Origin: Halisarca cf. caerulea
Lineage: Eukaryota; Porifera; Demospongiae; Chondrillida; Halisarcidae
Reading direction: 5' to 3'
NCBI GenBank assembly: GCA_963170055.1
Contig: CAUJGJ010000001.1
Location: 1,718,501-1,782,500, forward strand
DNA length: 64,000 nt
Both the position numbers and the translations under genes were made by a program. Numbering within the stretch: position 1 is the stretch's first letter; each line of letters begins with the position of its first letter. This document shows positions 52,201-64,000 of the stretch, piece after piece. The notes below the pieces were generated by a model. It made no database searches and had not been told where the DNA came from. It was given only the letters and a program-made list of their open reading frames with translations.

Positions 52201-54091
52201 GCACTGAGTACCGTGAAACATCTGTAAACCAACACTACAGTCCGTCATTCTCTGTAATCCAACAACATTATGAGGTGCAGTCACCATCTTAAAGTATGTA
52301 CGTATGCTAAGATTCACTCTGTAATCCGACAACCTCTGTAATCTGACACAATTTTTGCTGTCACAGAGTGTCAGATTATAGAGACTCCTCTGTACAAATA
52401 TTACATACACACTTATGATAGAGCCTATAGTGAAACTTCCATTAAAAGACACCTCTGAAATGCAGTTACCTCCTTTAACAGGACAACATTGCTCTGACCC
52501 GTTTGATATCCCTCGCATTGACATGTGTACATTTGAACCTTCTGAAATAAAGACACCTCCATTCACAGGGCAGCATGCTGTGGTCCCAATGGTGTCCTTA
52601 TTATAGAGGTTTCACTGTATTAGCTAGTACGTGTAATCTTCCAAGGCGGCAAGTAAGTCAATCAATTCCCAGCTTACACACGCTTGAAGACCTACTTCAA
52701 AGTGTACCTTCCAACCAAAAACATCAGTGAAGGCTTCTTTCAAAGTAATAAGTTTTGTTATTTTGAAATGTTGCCTCCTCTGGCCTTGTCAGGGGAGTAG
52801 TCTACACCAAATATTCTTTGGGTCTTTTTACTCGTGAACCCTGTGTCCTAGGCCTGGTTACCAAGTTGTCTTCTTCCCTGCCTTGCCAGGGTCCTTCTAG
52901 TGCATATTTGGCAATCACCAAGCCAAGCGCTATGGGTAACCCTGTGTCCGAGGTTTTCTTTTTATCATTATTATTTCTGATTTGAATAATAATGGTCAAC
53001 ACACACCTAAACATGAGGTTAATAAAGTGTTTAAACAGGCTTGGATAAAAGACTTTTCTAATGCGATTTCAAATACTCTGGTCACTGAGAAGTTAGAAGT
53101 GGTTGGCCATGAATTTTGCTGGTTGGGCCCGACCACCCCCTACCAGTATATAGGCAGAACCCTGCATAGGTGTATATAAAATTATGCAGCCAGTTATTGT
53201 ACTGTACTTGTGAATACAGCCATTAACCTATAACAAGCAGTATTCACCAAGACAATACAAAGTAAATCACTGTAACTAATCTTTCCTAAGGTAGCATATT
53301 GGTGCCTGTTATATCAATCAATCAATCAATCAATGTTATAATTTCTGTTCTGTTACATTAATATGTAATATATATAATCAGTCAATGAATTAATCAATCA
53401 ATAATTATAGTGCACCATGCCATACAGCACTGGGACATACAATAGGCAAAGGAAACACTGCACATGAACATGAATCAATGAAAGCAATATCTTAAACATA
53501 TTAGTAAAAAAGTTACATACATACGAAGTGTGAGCAATTGTAGTTTCTTTTTTTCTTTTTTTTATGCAAATGGTTGGCCAGCTCTCACAGAAAGGAGAGC
53601 ATCTACTTTGAAAAAGATGGGGGACTTCCTAGCTAATTGCTCACTTATCAAAACTTCCGCTGAACAAGCCAAGCCTTTCCCTTATACGAAGGATAGTGCA
53701 CCATACTACTATCACCTCCAACACGCTATGAATTTTGCACAACCCCTTGGAGACTTTCTATTCACATCCCTATGGGACCGAGGTATTCACACTCACTTCT
53801 AGATGGCTTCGAATAGCATTGAGTTCCGCATATACATGAGCAATGGCTTCATCTGGCATAGCTGACGTGATGTCAGGTGGGTGAAAGCGTGCCTCAACAA
53901 CCTCTGGTCCAACCAAACTAACTTCTGGTGTAGCAGTCTCTCCCTAGAAAGCACGAGGTGTACAGCTAAATAAACTTGGAACACAATTTAGTTCACAGCG
54001 AAGAACACACTTTGTCTAGAAATAGCCTGTGGCCTTCGAACGCTTGCCATCCAGGATGGTGCATGCTAGTGATTTTGCTTTTCGCCGCCAT
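49239..54091 (-). CDS. CCDC138: Coiled-coil protein, CCDC138-like (C-terminal part not found)
   Basis: Minus-strand exons in transcript order: 54011-54091 (ATG), 53797-53943, 51766-51822, 50801-50896, 49986-50105, 49771-49848, 49430-49490 and 49239-49291. They join to 231 codons with consistent phases (mostly phase 0, one phase 1). It starts MAAKSKITSMHHPGWQAFEG; then a conserved helix AIAHVYAELNAIRSHLE; KLTKRESKLVDREKH; and a coiled coil with EEVLKDKNVENKRLKDAF, LQRQNSALKKQ and GRLTNLQRLQML. From memory of the family, the order and these motifs match vertebrate CCDC138, a poorly characterised coiled-coil protein. The vertebrate protein continues with a large C-terminal domain that I could not find below 49239. 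The donor of exon 51766-51822 (GTTAAA) and of the first exon (GTGTGT) are weak. It is head-to-head with the kinase-like gene on the plus strand. Confidence 0.7.
52428..52617. mobile_element. MITE, AGTGAAACTTCC/GAGGTTTCACTG ends
   Basis: The left end TAGTGAAACTTCCATTAAAA and the right end TTATTATAGAGGTTTCACTG; GTGGTCCCAATGGTGTCC near the right end resembles other CAGT-ended elements here. In an intron of the coiled-coil gene, next to a related decayed element (52210-52400). Confidence 0.65.
52640..53340. repeat. Unclassified repeat ending in (ATCA)n
   Basis: A GC-richer stretch ends in a short TCAATCAATCAATCAATCAA run, the kind of 3' tail seen on many SINE/LINE-derived sequences. Family not recognised; open frames are short. 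Confidence 0.3.
53530..53802 (+). other. Unexplained 90-codon open frame inside an intron
   Basis: A plus-strand frame with balanced composition (WPALTERRASTLKKMGDF, AEQAKPFPYTKDSAPYYY, FAQPLGDFLF) lies in the first long intron of the minus-strand coiled-coil gene. No domain recognised, no confident splice sites. It may be a relic of a mobile element or of another gene; I do not call it a gene. Confidence 0.2.
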
Positions 54092-54279
54092 GTTGTTAGG
54101 CGCCTAATTCGATCACGTGTTCATCACGTGTTGGCCCATCCAGTTGGTAAATAAAAAGGTGCGTGAACACTGAACTTTGATTGCTCGATTTATTACATTC
54201 TAGCAGAGAAGCATGCATAGGATAGTTTGTTTCTATGTCGCCACTAATTTGATCTTAGTACTTCGATTTTCTGTTGCAG
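54092..54279. promoter_or_regulatory. Putative bidirectional promoter with two TCACGTG boxes
   Basis: The 188 bp between the ATG of the minus-strand coiled-coil gene and the first plausible exon of the plus-strand receptor contains TCACGTG at 54113-54119 and again at 54124-54130, 11 bp apart, about one helical turn. TCACGTG is the E-box class bound by USF/MITF/TFE-type factors. Divergent gene pairs commonly share such short regions. Promoter function is inferred. Confidence 0.5.
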
Positions 54280-57200
54280 TTACCTCCTTATCGTTAGAGT
54301 CCCTACTAAATGAGGAAAGCCAGTAAGTGATTTTTTTCCTGCATTGCATCTGCACACTATAGTGCGTTCTTCTTCAACGTGTGTTTTCAGCTGTACGATA
54401 TACTGTACTACACAAGACCTCGGATATGTGCTGGTAGAAAATGAAAGCAGACAGCCTGACTGTGGGGACCTTCAAATGCAGGCTGTGATGCTGCAGTCTC
54501 GTGAACCAGACCTGGCTACACGAGACTATAGCTAGTACTACTATAGACACTCTATACTACGTCGTATAGAGAGTCTATGGTAATACTGCTCAAAGTAGCA
54601 AGATGTGAATTCTGTATTAGCCAACCTTTCGAAGGATCAATGCCATAGGATTTTTGTGTCATTTACACAGGTGTACTCAGTATGTGAGAAATGGGTTCTG
54701 TCCCAACTCTTCAGCGGAGTATGTGTCCTACCCTAACGCCAGTTCACAGCTGATGCTGACGTCACTCCTAGACTCGGCTAGAGCGTTTGTGGATGGAGTC
54801 GTGGATGTCCAGTCACAAGAGTGTGGAGTGGCAATGACAAGCTACTTCTGCGACCTCCTTTTCCCACCTTGCTCCAACGGCATGCGAAATACAATGCTGA
54901 CCTGTCCCAACTGCATAGCAACATCTACAATCTGCCAACTGGTGTACCAGAACATAAGTGCCATCATAGCCAGCAGCAACATCTCAATGGACCCTCTACT
55001 GTGGGAGTTACTGCAGAGATTGGACAGCCAGTGTTTGTCAAACACATCAGCATGTCTGATGGGGCCTGGCATGGATCCAGGTAAGAAACTAGCATGGACA
55101 GCTTACAGGACAACCATACATGAGAACAGTTGCACCTCTCTATAATGAACCCTGGATACAATGAACTCCTGATGTAGCAACATAGACAGTAAAATGTACA
55201 CCTCCTTACTCTATTGTAAGTGAACCCTGATGTGGTAAACACCCTGATATAGCGGTCCTGAGGTGGTACGCTATAGAGAGGTTTGACTGTATACATAATC
55301 ACACTTACTCTGTTTGGATTGACGTACAGGGGAACCTCCGAATAAAGGACACTTTGGGGACAACATAAAGTCAACTGATTTGTTCTTTGTAGAGAGGTTT
55401 TCCTCTTTGGGAGGTGGATAATGTATCGTAGGAACTATACTGGGACCATAAGTTGTGTCCTTTGTAGAGATTTATTATATCATGACATTGTACTTATTTG
55501 GGAGAGTCCACTATCGGAGGTTTCAATGTACATATTCTATTCCATGAAATGTTTGAATCTCTGCTCTTATGTGGCATATTCAGTGATTGCGCTATGTATT
55601 CCCATTGAGCTGTGCTGTTGGTCGTAGCAGGGCATGTGGCTTCAACTGGACACTTTCAGACACTCTTGTGGTGTACCTATTCCTAAGGAGTAGTAAAGTG
55701 CAGTGGAATCTGGCTCTCTAGTCCAGCCATCTTGGAACCAAGAGAATTTGCAATAGGCCAGATAAGAGAGGTGGCCAGTATAGACAGCTCCACTCCAGTA
55801 TATAAGAGACTTGTAGAGCCAAAGAAAATGGCCAGTTTAGACGGTGTACTCAACTTACAGAATCTCAGATTAGGGAGATTTTACTGTGCTTAGATAGAAA
55901 TGTACTAACCACGAAAATCTGAGACGAAACATCGCTGTTTTGCCAATGTGCTATAAGGCCTTTTCTGGGAATTCCACCCTTCATCAGTAGCACTGGGCAG
56001 AGCAGTAACGGATGTTCCTTGGAAACCTCCCATCACGGGATTGGTCAAGGAAAATCTGAAACCGCTAGATGGTATTAAACAGACATCTTCACCAAATGCC
56101 TAGATTAACGCCAAGTACCGGTTTGTTAGCAGGTCTAAAGTATCAGCAAAGGGTGTAGTTGTGCTTTGACCATACTATAAAAAGCACCATCACTTTGCTT
56201 TGCTTGTTTAACGAACTTACTAATTTACTGTGCTTGTTTAACGCCGGAAAGGGTTAATATTTGCCCACCAGTTGAAGTTTATGCGTACATCTCACATGTG
56301 TGTGATTTGCATGTTGCCTGTGCATATTTGAAGATCTTTGTGTCTATTTGTGAGGATCCTTAGAGGAGTAGCCTTAGAGGGCTCCTGTTAAAGAATACCC
56401 TTGGGATAGGAAAAATGTTCCTGCTCATGTCTGTAAGGAATATTCCCCTACCATAGGTTGGGAAAATTTTTGCAACTCAAAATGCCACATCCAAAGAGAA
56501 ACAAACATCTCATGTGTTTGTGGGAAGGCAAACTGTAACACTAACTATAGCATTTCACCATATTTACCATTCCTTATCCGAATCTTTTCCAGGGACCACA
56601 CCCGCCCCGGGACTCCCCCTCCCCCTAGTGTACCTAGTGGGCGGGCTAGCTGCTCTGTTTATCATCATCATAGTAGTTTTGGAGGGTGTTTGCTGCTACT
56701 GCTGTTGTGTGCCGACCAAAATGAAAATGGCCGACTTTGAGAAAGGAGACTTCCATGTAAACAGCTCTATGAACTATGTCTATGGGCAGGGCACAATCAA
56801 CGAGAGACAGTAAGTACACACCAAAGTTCGAGGTTCTTCTCACATGCTCCTGAGAGCTAAGCTGTGTATAGCCATATACGTACTCATGATTTTGCATACG
56901 TTGCATGCACGTGTATGCGCATGGTTGTTACAGCATAGTACAGTATTTTGTCCGTTTACCTATCATGTAAATCAGGAACAAGTGAAGGACTACGAGACCA
57001 TGCATGGGGTCACTGGTTAGACAACTAGACTATGATATATTAGAAGTAATGTGTCATGGTGCGGGGGCAAAAGTTGGGTGGATCAAAGAGTACCGCGGGC
57101 TTACATCCACGATGTAGCCCTGCTACTCTGATGTAGCCCAGGTCAAGGGTTTGTCAATCTCCTGCCAGCCAAAACCCATTCATGCCTCATTAATTAATAA

Positions 57201-57741
57201 TTGTCAATTGTCACATTTTGCAGTGTTTTGCTTCACCATGACACATAATTAATTGACCGAGGGCGCAGCCCGAGGTCAATTAATTAGCACTTTATGGCTG
57301 CTGTAGCACACCAAGGCAGGATACAACTATTACCTGTTCCACAATAGATACTGAAAAAACATTTCACATTATCCAAGTGTTCCAAAGTGCTTTGGTTTCA
57401 TGTATTCACATGTATTCTAATGCATATCATGTGCTTAAGATAGCGGGCATTGTACATTCATCCTGCATGGTCCGAGCTTCCCAGCTAGACCAATCAGCAA
57501 TCTGTTTTAACTACATATGTCTGGGAATTCCTAAGTGGGTACCAGATCTGTAGTTACTTATCTCTGGTGTGCAGCTTTGCTACATAGCCACATCCCTCAT
57601 GTACAACTGGTATGTCATCACTGCATGCTGAAGCCCTGATAGAGCTTCGCTACAAAGTTCCAGTTAGCTGATTATTGGGAAGTGAACCTCTATGGTTGTT
57701 AATAGCAAGTATGCATGAGCATGTACACACATGCACGCACG

Positions 57742-57810
<69 letters not shown>

Positions 57811-57849
57811 CACAACACAACACACACGCACACGCACACACACACACAT

Positions 57850-57915
<66 letters not shown>

Positions 57916-60900
57916 CAATGTGTTCACATGCTCATGACATATTGTGTGCTGAATGTACAGTACATGTGACCTGTGTACGTACATGTAACATTGTGGTCTT
58001 TTCTATTACGCAACCACAGCATGAGCAGAGCATCCATGATAAAGCACGCCTTCTTTCGACGCTTCACAAGTTTACGGAAAACTCAATTTCAATGTGAGCT
58101 TGTTGCCTTTGTGGTGTGTATCATTGATGTAGAGTGTAAGCGATGTGGAGTGTGACACCTGTATTGGAGTGTGCTGCATATGGTAGGTGTTCCCTGTGTG
58201 GAGTGTGGTTTGTGTGGGTATGTTGGATAGGTATGTTGCCATGTGGAACGTGCTGCATATGCAGATGGAGTGTGCATAGTGTCCGAGTGGTCTTCATCCA
58301 CAGCTACATCTACAGTATGTACGTATACCACCAATTGGGAATTTTGAACGGGCATTTTGTACTTATATACCAAATAAGAATTTATACCTGCCATTTCTAA
58401 AATGTCATAGTCACCATGGAATTCTACACTGCCTATATATTGTCCAAAGGGATCTAAGTACCCCAGTAGCAACTACTGGTTTTCTGTGTGTTGGAGCCAA
58501 TGAACCTATTCAAAATATCACCATTTCTGTACATTAGTAGACGACAGCCTGAAGGGTTACCACATGACCTACATCATAAGGGGTTATATATATATATATA
58601 CCTCCATGCATGCATGAAATATAATCTTCCTAATCTTATCTTGACAGTGTGTGGTTCTGTCAATGTTATCTTTCTTTGAATTCCCTCCAGCTAGCGAAGA
58701 AAGCCACAGTGGTTTACCAGAGCCTTACAAGTCCCTTCTTGCCCACAAGAAGCACCTTGTATTCCAGCACAGGAAGGTGTCTTTGGAAAAGTGCCTCACT
58801 GAAGGTGAAGCCCCATGCATGGCTCAATGGAAAACTTCCTTTTTGAAGGGGAATGCTTGTCTCAATCCCTGTACTAACCACACACCTAAAGAGTAACACC
58901 TCGGTCTTGTTCCCTTACCATCTCCTTGTAGCCTTAAACTGTCTTGGGATTTTATGATTTCAGGTTTTTGTGGGCTGCCTTGTACACACCCTGTCTAAGT
59001 GACTGCACAAGATTAAGCTCAACTGTATGGTTTAGTCCCGCGTAGCCAGACCCATGCTCGCTGTGACTGACATCACTGGGAAGGTGCCTCGCTCGGTAAT
59101 GTCAGTCCCCGAAAATGGCTGAGCGAGATTGGATCTGAGCTGCGCCAGACTAGTATGGTTACCCTTGAATTTTCCTAATTTCTAGTGTTGTACTGTATGT
59201 ACTGTACAGTACTGCTTAGTATATGCAAACTGGATTACAATAGGCAGCAATGAAAGAAATAGAGGTGTGACTAAAGTTTACACAGCAGTGGAGGCATTGT
59301 CCAATTTTGCAAGTACTCCAGCAGTTTTAATGCAAGTTCACAGTACAGCAGATGTGAAGCAGTGCTTGCAACTTCAGATATTAGACTTGGCTCTTGAATT
59401 CACTATATGTAACTGCTGATAGCAATCCTCATCACTCTCATCTTCATTTTTTAATGGCATGGTTTGTTGCCATCTACTGTGTGTATATGTCATGCCCATT
59501 ATTTTTCACTTGTTATGATGTGGGTGACTGCCGTATGTTGTGTGTGCGCAGGTTCCATCAGTGGATTGTACTCAGGCACCTTGTTGGAACTAGGAGGTGG
59601 AAACGCAATCATTCCTTTAACTGTTGCTGTTCGGACTATTGATGGTAGGTTTTTCTGACCAGCTACCACCAAGTGTGGGTCGGATTGTTATGTGTGTGTA
59701 CATATGTGTAAGTACGTGTGGAGGCCTGTTTTATATGCAGCATGTATAGCTAGGTATGTATGGATATGTGTATGTATGTCTGATGTGTGTGTATGTGTGT
59801 ACGTGTGTGTGTGTGGGTGTGTGGGTGGGTGTATATTTTATTAGATTACAAACTTGGTTTTAACCTTAGCATTCAGCAGAGCAAAATTGCCAGATCAGTC
59901 AGAGCCACCATTTTGTTTAAAATGTCTGTGTACAGTATATGTATGTACGTATGTACATGTGCTGCGTGGAGCAGGTGACCATAACTTGTGTAATGGCCTC
60001 CCAAAATCAAAAATGTTTCCAGTGTCTCTGACATATGGTTGCGTCTTGTGTAGTCTATCAGCATAGCTTCAAGTTTGTGTGATGTGCTTTTCTCCCACTT
60101 CTACTGTTCAGTGAACCACAATGAAAGTGTTTGCATCCAGATGGTGGACGAAGTGTCCAAGATTGCTGACCTCATGCACCCCCATATCCTCAACCCCATC
60201 GGTGTGGCCATCTCCGTGGAGAAGCCTCTGTACATAGTCTACCCATTCCTGGAGAACAGGGACATTTTGACCTATTTCAGAATGCCCGAGAGTAGTCCAA
60301 AGAGTAATGTAAGTTGTGTATATATTAGGGATGGGTGATATTGGTTCCAATCAGCCACGATTATTGTCCAACAAAAATCACGATTATCATGATAACCGTA
60401 CAGTACCGGAATGCTAAAGTGTATGTGTAAATGCAACAAACCACATGAAATTTGGATACACCTAACCAAATATTATCCTGACACTTGAATTTGAAGAGAT
60501 AATAAACAGAATGTGCAATGATTATCCCAATGATCACGTTATTCTGATAATCACAATATCAAAATCACCGACGATATGATTATCATTGGAAAAAATATAT
60601 CACAAGTTTCGCAATTATTGCCCAACGCTAGTGTGTATGTTACAGTATAAGTTCTTTCTTTTCGTTTGCTCTTTAACGTACACCTCTTACTTGCTGTAAT
60701 AGCCCATATAATAGATAAATCCACGTTTTACCCTACACTTTGAAATGTGTGCACAAGCGTTTATATGTTGTCACAAGTTATGGCCTACGTAAATGCAGGA
60801 CCGGTGCTCTAACAGTGTGCCATCTCAGGCATGATGAAACATGTGTACGATATGCATATGACAGTAGTGCACAAAGGCGTAATGAAACATGGGGGACCAC

Positions 60901-63061
60901 ACGCATATACTGTGCATATAATAACATTCATAGTATTCCGGTAGTAGTGCACAAAGGCGTAGTGACACGTGTGTGGCCACACGCATATGTATGTACATAA
61001 CATTTATTGTGTTTCGGCAGCAGTGCACTAAGATCTTGAACATTATATAAGGTTTCTAATTGAGTGTTAGAATAACATTATGTTATGTTGTATTGGAGAC
61101 ACCCAAAATATTAGTGTGAATGTACGTTTAGGGTTGACAAGGTGAAAAGGTGAAATTCTCACCAGAGATATATGAAGACATATTCAGGCTCATATGTACC
61201 ACCTCCTAATGGGATATGTGGATCCATGGCATTCACTCTGTGCATTTTTGTGGCAGTTTACGTATTATTTGAGAAGGCTTTAGTTTTGAGCGATTATACC
61301 ACATTTCATGTGTACCAGTCAAATGCACCTCTGCAGATCAGATGCACCTCTGCTGATCAGATGTACCTCTGCAGATCAGATGCACCTCTGCTGATCAGAT
61401 GCACCTCTGCAGATCAGATGCACCTCTGCTGATCAGATGCACCTCTGCAGATCAGATGCACCTCTGCAGATCAGATGCACTTCTGCAGATCAGATGCACC
61501 TCTGCAGATCAGATGCACCTCTGCTGATCAGATGCACCTCTGCAGATCAGATGCACCTCTGCAGATCAGATGTACCTCTGCAGATCAGATACACCTCTGC
61601 TGATCAGATGCACCTCTGCAGATCAGATGCACCTCTGCAGATCAGATGCACCTCTGCAGATCAGATGCACCTCTGCAGATCAGATGCACCTCTGCAGATC
61701 AGATGCACTTCTGCAGATCAGATGCACCTCTGCTGATCAGATACACCTCTGCAGATCAGATGCACCTCTGCAGATCAGATGCACCTCCGCAGATCAGATG
61801 CACCTCTGCAGATCAGATGCACCTCTGCAGATCAGATGCACCTCTGCAGATCAGATGCACCTCTGCAGATCAGATGCACCTCTACAGATCAGATGCACCT
61901 CTGCAGATCAGATGCACCTCTGCTGATCAGATGTACCTCTGCAGATCAGATGCACCTCTGCAGATCAGATGCACCTCTGCAGATCAGATGCACCTCTGCT
62001 GATCAGATGTACCTCTGCAGATCAGATGTACCTCTGCAGATCAGATACGGATCAGATGCACCTCTGCTGATCAGATGTACCTCTGTAGATCAGATACACT
62101 TCTGCAGATCAGATGCACCTCTGCAGATCAGATGCACTCAATAGTTAGGAATGCATACAAGCAATATAGTAAGGAGAGAAGGCATGTCCGACTTTCACGG
62201 TGATTTTGGTTGGGGTGTTTTTGTTCTGACATGGACGTTTCTCAAATAAAACTCTGAAAGCGTTGAGGTGTTATGGTTAGGATTTAGTATTAGTAAATGC
62301 CCACATACCAGGACCAAATAGAACTAGACGGACCTGATTCACGTGACAGGACATACAACTTATATGGTGATTTTACTGATACTGTATATGCAGTGCTTGA
62401 ATGCACTCCAGTGCTGCTGATGTGGCTGTGGACAGTTAATATTCATGCCTCTGACGACCACTGGATTTTATTGAAAAGATGCATTTGTGCTTTACCAACT
62501 GTCCCAGGGGATGGTGTGCTGTGTTGTCAACTTTTGTAGTGTACATCTCTATCAATTTTGTCTTTGTCCACAAAAGCATATCCTGGGTGTATACTGAGTT
62601 CAAGTATTATGTGTAGTTGTGTGCAATAACTCATCAAAGCAAGCTCATATGTACAGTACATGTGGCGTATGCCTACAGATTGGTGGATTTTATGCTTTGT
62701 ACAGTCAAATTTCGTTGAGGCAAACTGTAGAGGAAGTACAAAATTACGTAGTTCTCATTATCAGAAGTTCTTATCAGAACATGGTAACATATGTACAGTA
62801 CTAAAGCAAACCAAACAGGGCTATGTAGGAAACAGATGTGTTTTAAGCAGAAATTTGCCTTAAGGATGTTCTCCTTAATGTGGTTCTACTGAATATAGGA
62901 CCTCCTTGTCCATCATGTGTTGCCAATTGTGATGCTTGCTAGTGCTTGTTCTTTCTGCAGGTGATTCCCCGGATAAGCTTGATCTTCCAAATTGTTCTAG
63001 GGATGGAGTTTCTCTCTTCAAGAGGAATTGTTCACAGAAACCTTTGTGCGAAAAGCTGTCT
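54280..63061 (+). CDS. Frizzled-CRD receptor with RYK-like pseudokinase domain (3' end beyond window)
   Basis: Supported exons: 54671-55080, 56593-56809, 58020-58093, 58691-58804, 59552-59644, 60112-60308 and 62961-63061, with phases that match throughout. Possible 5' exons at 54280-54322 and from 54391 are uncertain, and no signal peptide was found. 54671-55080 encodes a Frizzled-type CRD (CTQYVRNGFCPN, YVSYPN, CGVAMTSYFCDLLFPPC, CPNC, ICQLVYQN). 56593-56809 holds the membrane segment (LVYLVGGLAALFIIIIVVLE) and a CCYCCC cluster that could be palmitoylated. Kinase-like part: RKVSLEKCLTEGSISGLYSG, VAVRTI, an alpha-C helix with its Glu (VDEVSKIADLMHPHIL), hinge, QIVLGMEFLSSRGIVHRNLC. The RVTL-like lead, LxEG loop and hinge resemble RYK, which however carries a WIF ectodomain. 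The catalytic Lys is Arg, HRD is HRN, and the metal-binding Asn is Ser, so it is probably catalytically dead. The DFG region and C-lobe must lie further right. A Wnt-binding co-receptor role is inferred from the CRD. Confidence 0.7.
54541..54583. repeat. Short palindrome, ATAGACACTCTATAC
   Basis: CTATAGACACTCTATAC and GTATAGAGAGTCTATGG are near-perfect inverted arms around TACGTC. A smaller relative (AGACACTCCATAGAGTGTCT) is at about 49087-49108. Confidence 0.7.
55127..55289. mobile_element. MITE, CAGTTGCACCTCTCTATAAT end
   Basis: The left end CAGTTGCACCTCTCTATAAT and right end GCTATAGAGAGGTTTGACTG are inverted, TA at the right. In the CRD-kinase gene intron after the CRD exon. Confidence 0.7.
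55325..55530. mobile_element. MITE, 'TACAGTGGAACCTCCGAATAA' family (copy 3)
   Basis: It starts TACAGGGGAACCTCCGAATA and ends CTATCGGAGGTTTCAATGTA, with AAAGGACACTTTGGGGAC and GTGTCCTTTGTAGAGA inside. Related to 6953-7151 and 13475-13664. Confidence 0.85.
55700..55887. mobile_element. MITE, 'TTGGCCAG' family (copy 4)
   Basis: Carries GGAACCAAGAGAATTTG, GGCCAGATAAGAGAGGTGGC and ATGGCCAGTTTAGACGGTGT, and ends TTAGGGAGATTTTACTGTG. Third MITE in the same intron. Confidence 0.75.
57247..57285. repeat. Palindrome AATTAATTGACC...GGTCAATTAATT
   Basis: Twelve-bp perfect arms surround GAGGGCGCAGCCCGA, which has its own inverted GGGC/GCCC. Probably the end of a small mobile element; the other end was not located. 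Confidence 0.7.
57716..57914. repeat. (CA)n microsatellite
   Basis: About 200 bp with GCACGCACG and AACACAACACAA interruptions, ending about 105 bp before the 58020 exon. Confidence 0.95.
60326..60630. mobile_element. hAT-like MITE, TAGGGATGGGTGATATTG end
   Basis: The left end TAGGGATGGGTGATATTG and right end CAATTATTGCCCAACGCTA are imperfect inverted repeats, of the form seen at hAT ends (CA(G)GG-TGGGC-type). The inside has several ACGATTATCATGATAA words. It starts 18 bp after the donor of the hinge exon of the kinase-like gene. Confidence 0.55.
61322..62140. repeat. 19-bp minisatellite, CTCTGCAGATCAGATGCAC unit
   Basis: About 43 tandem copies of a 19-bp unit with a common GCTGATCAGAT variant (AGATCAGAT to TGATCAGAT). 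The only clear break is a partial unit near 62045. It lies in the intron between the hinge exon and the catalytic-loop exon of the kinase-like gene. Confidence 0.97.
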
Positions 63062-63075
63062 GTACGTAATGAAAT

Positions 63076-64000
<925 letters not shown>

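Noticed and set aside
54391..54535. CTIYCTTQDLGYVLVENES frame as a firm exon of the CRD-kinase gene
   Set aside because: The acceptor is good, but no consensus donor in the needed phase was found and its 3' part looks like a small inverted repeat (AGTCTCGTG...CACGAGACT); kept only as a possible exon.
58691..58896. Extension of the juxtamembrane exon of the kinase-like gene to a stop at 58896
   Set aside because: A good GAAG|GTGAAG donor at 58804/58805 keeps the phase and joins directly to the glycine-loop exon.
61172..62144. Cys/Asp-rich 19-residue repeat protein
   Set aside because: It is the 19-bp satellite inside an intron, equally open in all three frames; no start, splice or expression evidence.

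Overview
The window is eukaryotic and metazoan: short split exons with GT/AG junctions, receptors built from Ig and fibronectin type III (FN3) modules, a Frizzled-type cysteine-rich domain joined to a tyrosine-kinase fold, and many small inverted-repeat transposons and CA/GT microsatellites. Small introns, intron-embedded MITEs and this receptor repertoire fit an early-branching invertebrate; a demosponge is my best guess (inference, moderate to low confidence). No bacterial, organellar or viral gene was seen.

Positions 1-33 kb hold a direct tandem array of three paralogous type I receptors (1061-5021, 7470-15209, 22688-33003), preceded by a broken Ig exon at the left edge. Each has a signal-peptide exon, a 21-nt micro-exon, two single-exon Ig domains, two single-exon FN3 domains, a Ser/Thr-rich stalk, and one large exon for the membrane segment and a long tyrosine-rich tail. 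Every internal junction is phase 1, so modules can be exchanged without breaking the frame. The Ig exons are nearly identical among the copies although the introns around them are not alike, and the few differences are mostly amino-acid changing. The tails differ but share YxxP and YxxI/V sites and a common DPExLY(S/T)xP(D/E)K end. A fourth, divergent member with a short tail lies at 34818-41081. A small membrane protein with ITIM-like tyrosines and no Ig/FN3 ectodomain lies at 44452-46049. The layout resembles a polymorphic recognition-receptor complex with paired long-tail, short-tail and ITIM-bearing members; that role is an inference.

At 49-64 kb a head-to-head gene pair shares a short intergenic promoter with two TCACGTG boxes. 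On the minus strand is a coiled-coil protein that I match to CCDC138 (only the N-terminal and coiled-coil part is found). On the plus strand is a receptor with a Frizzled-type CRD, one membrane segment and a RYK-like kinase domain that has lost several catalytic residues; it runs off the right end.

The rest is repeats: several MITE families with TA target sites and CAGT...ACTG ends, one decayed pogo/Tigger-like element with a recognisable DNA-binding domain, two foldback families, minisatellites of 16, 18-ish and 19 bp units, and long CA/GT and TA tracts. The long Cys-Val and Thr-His reading frames are translations of those tracts, not genes.
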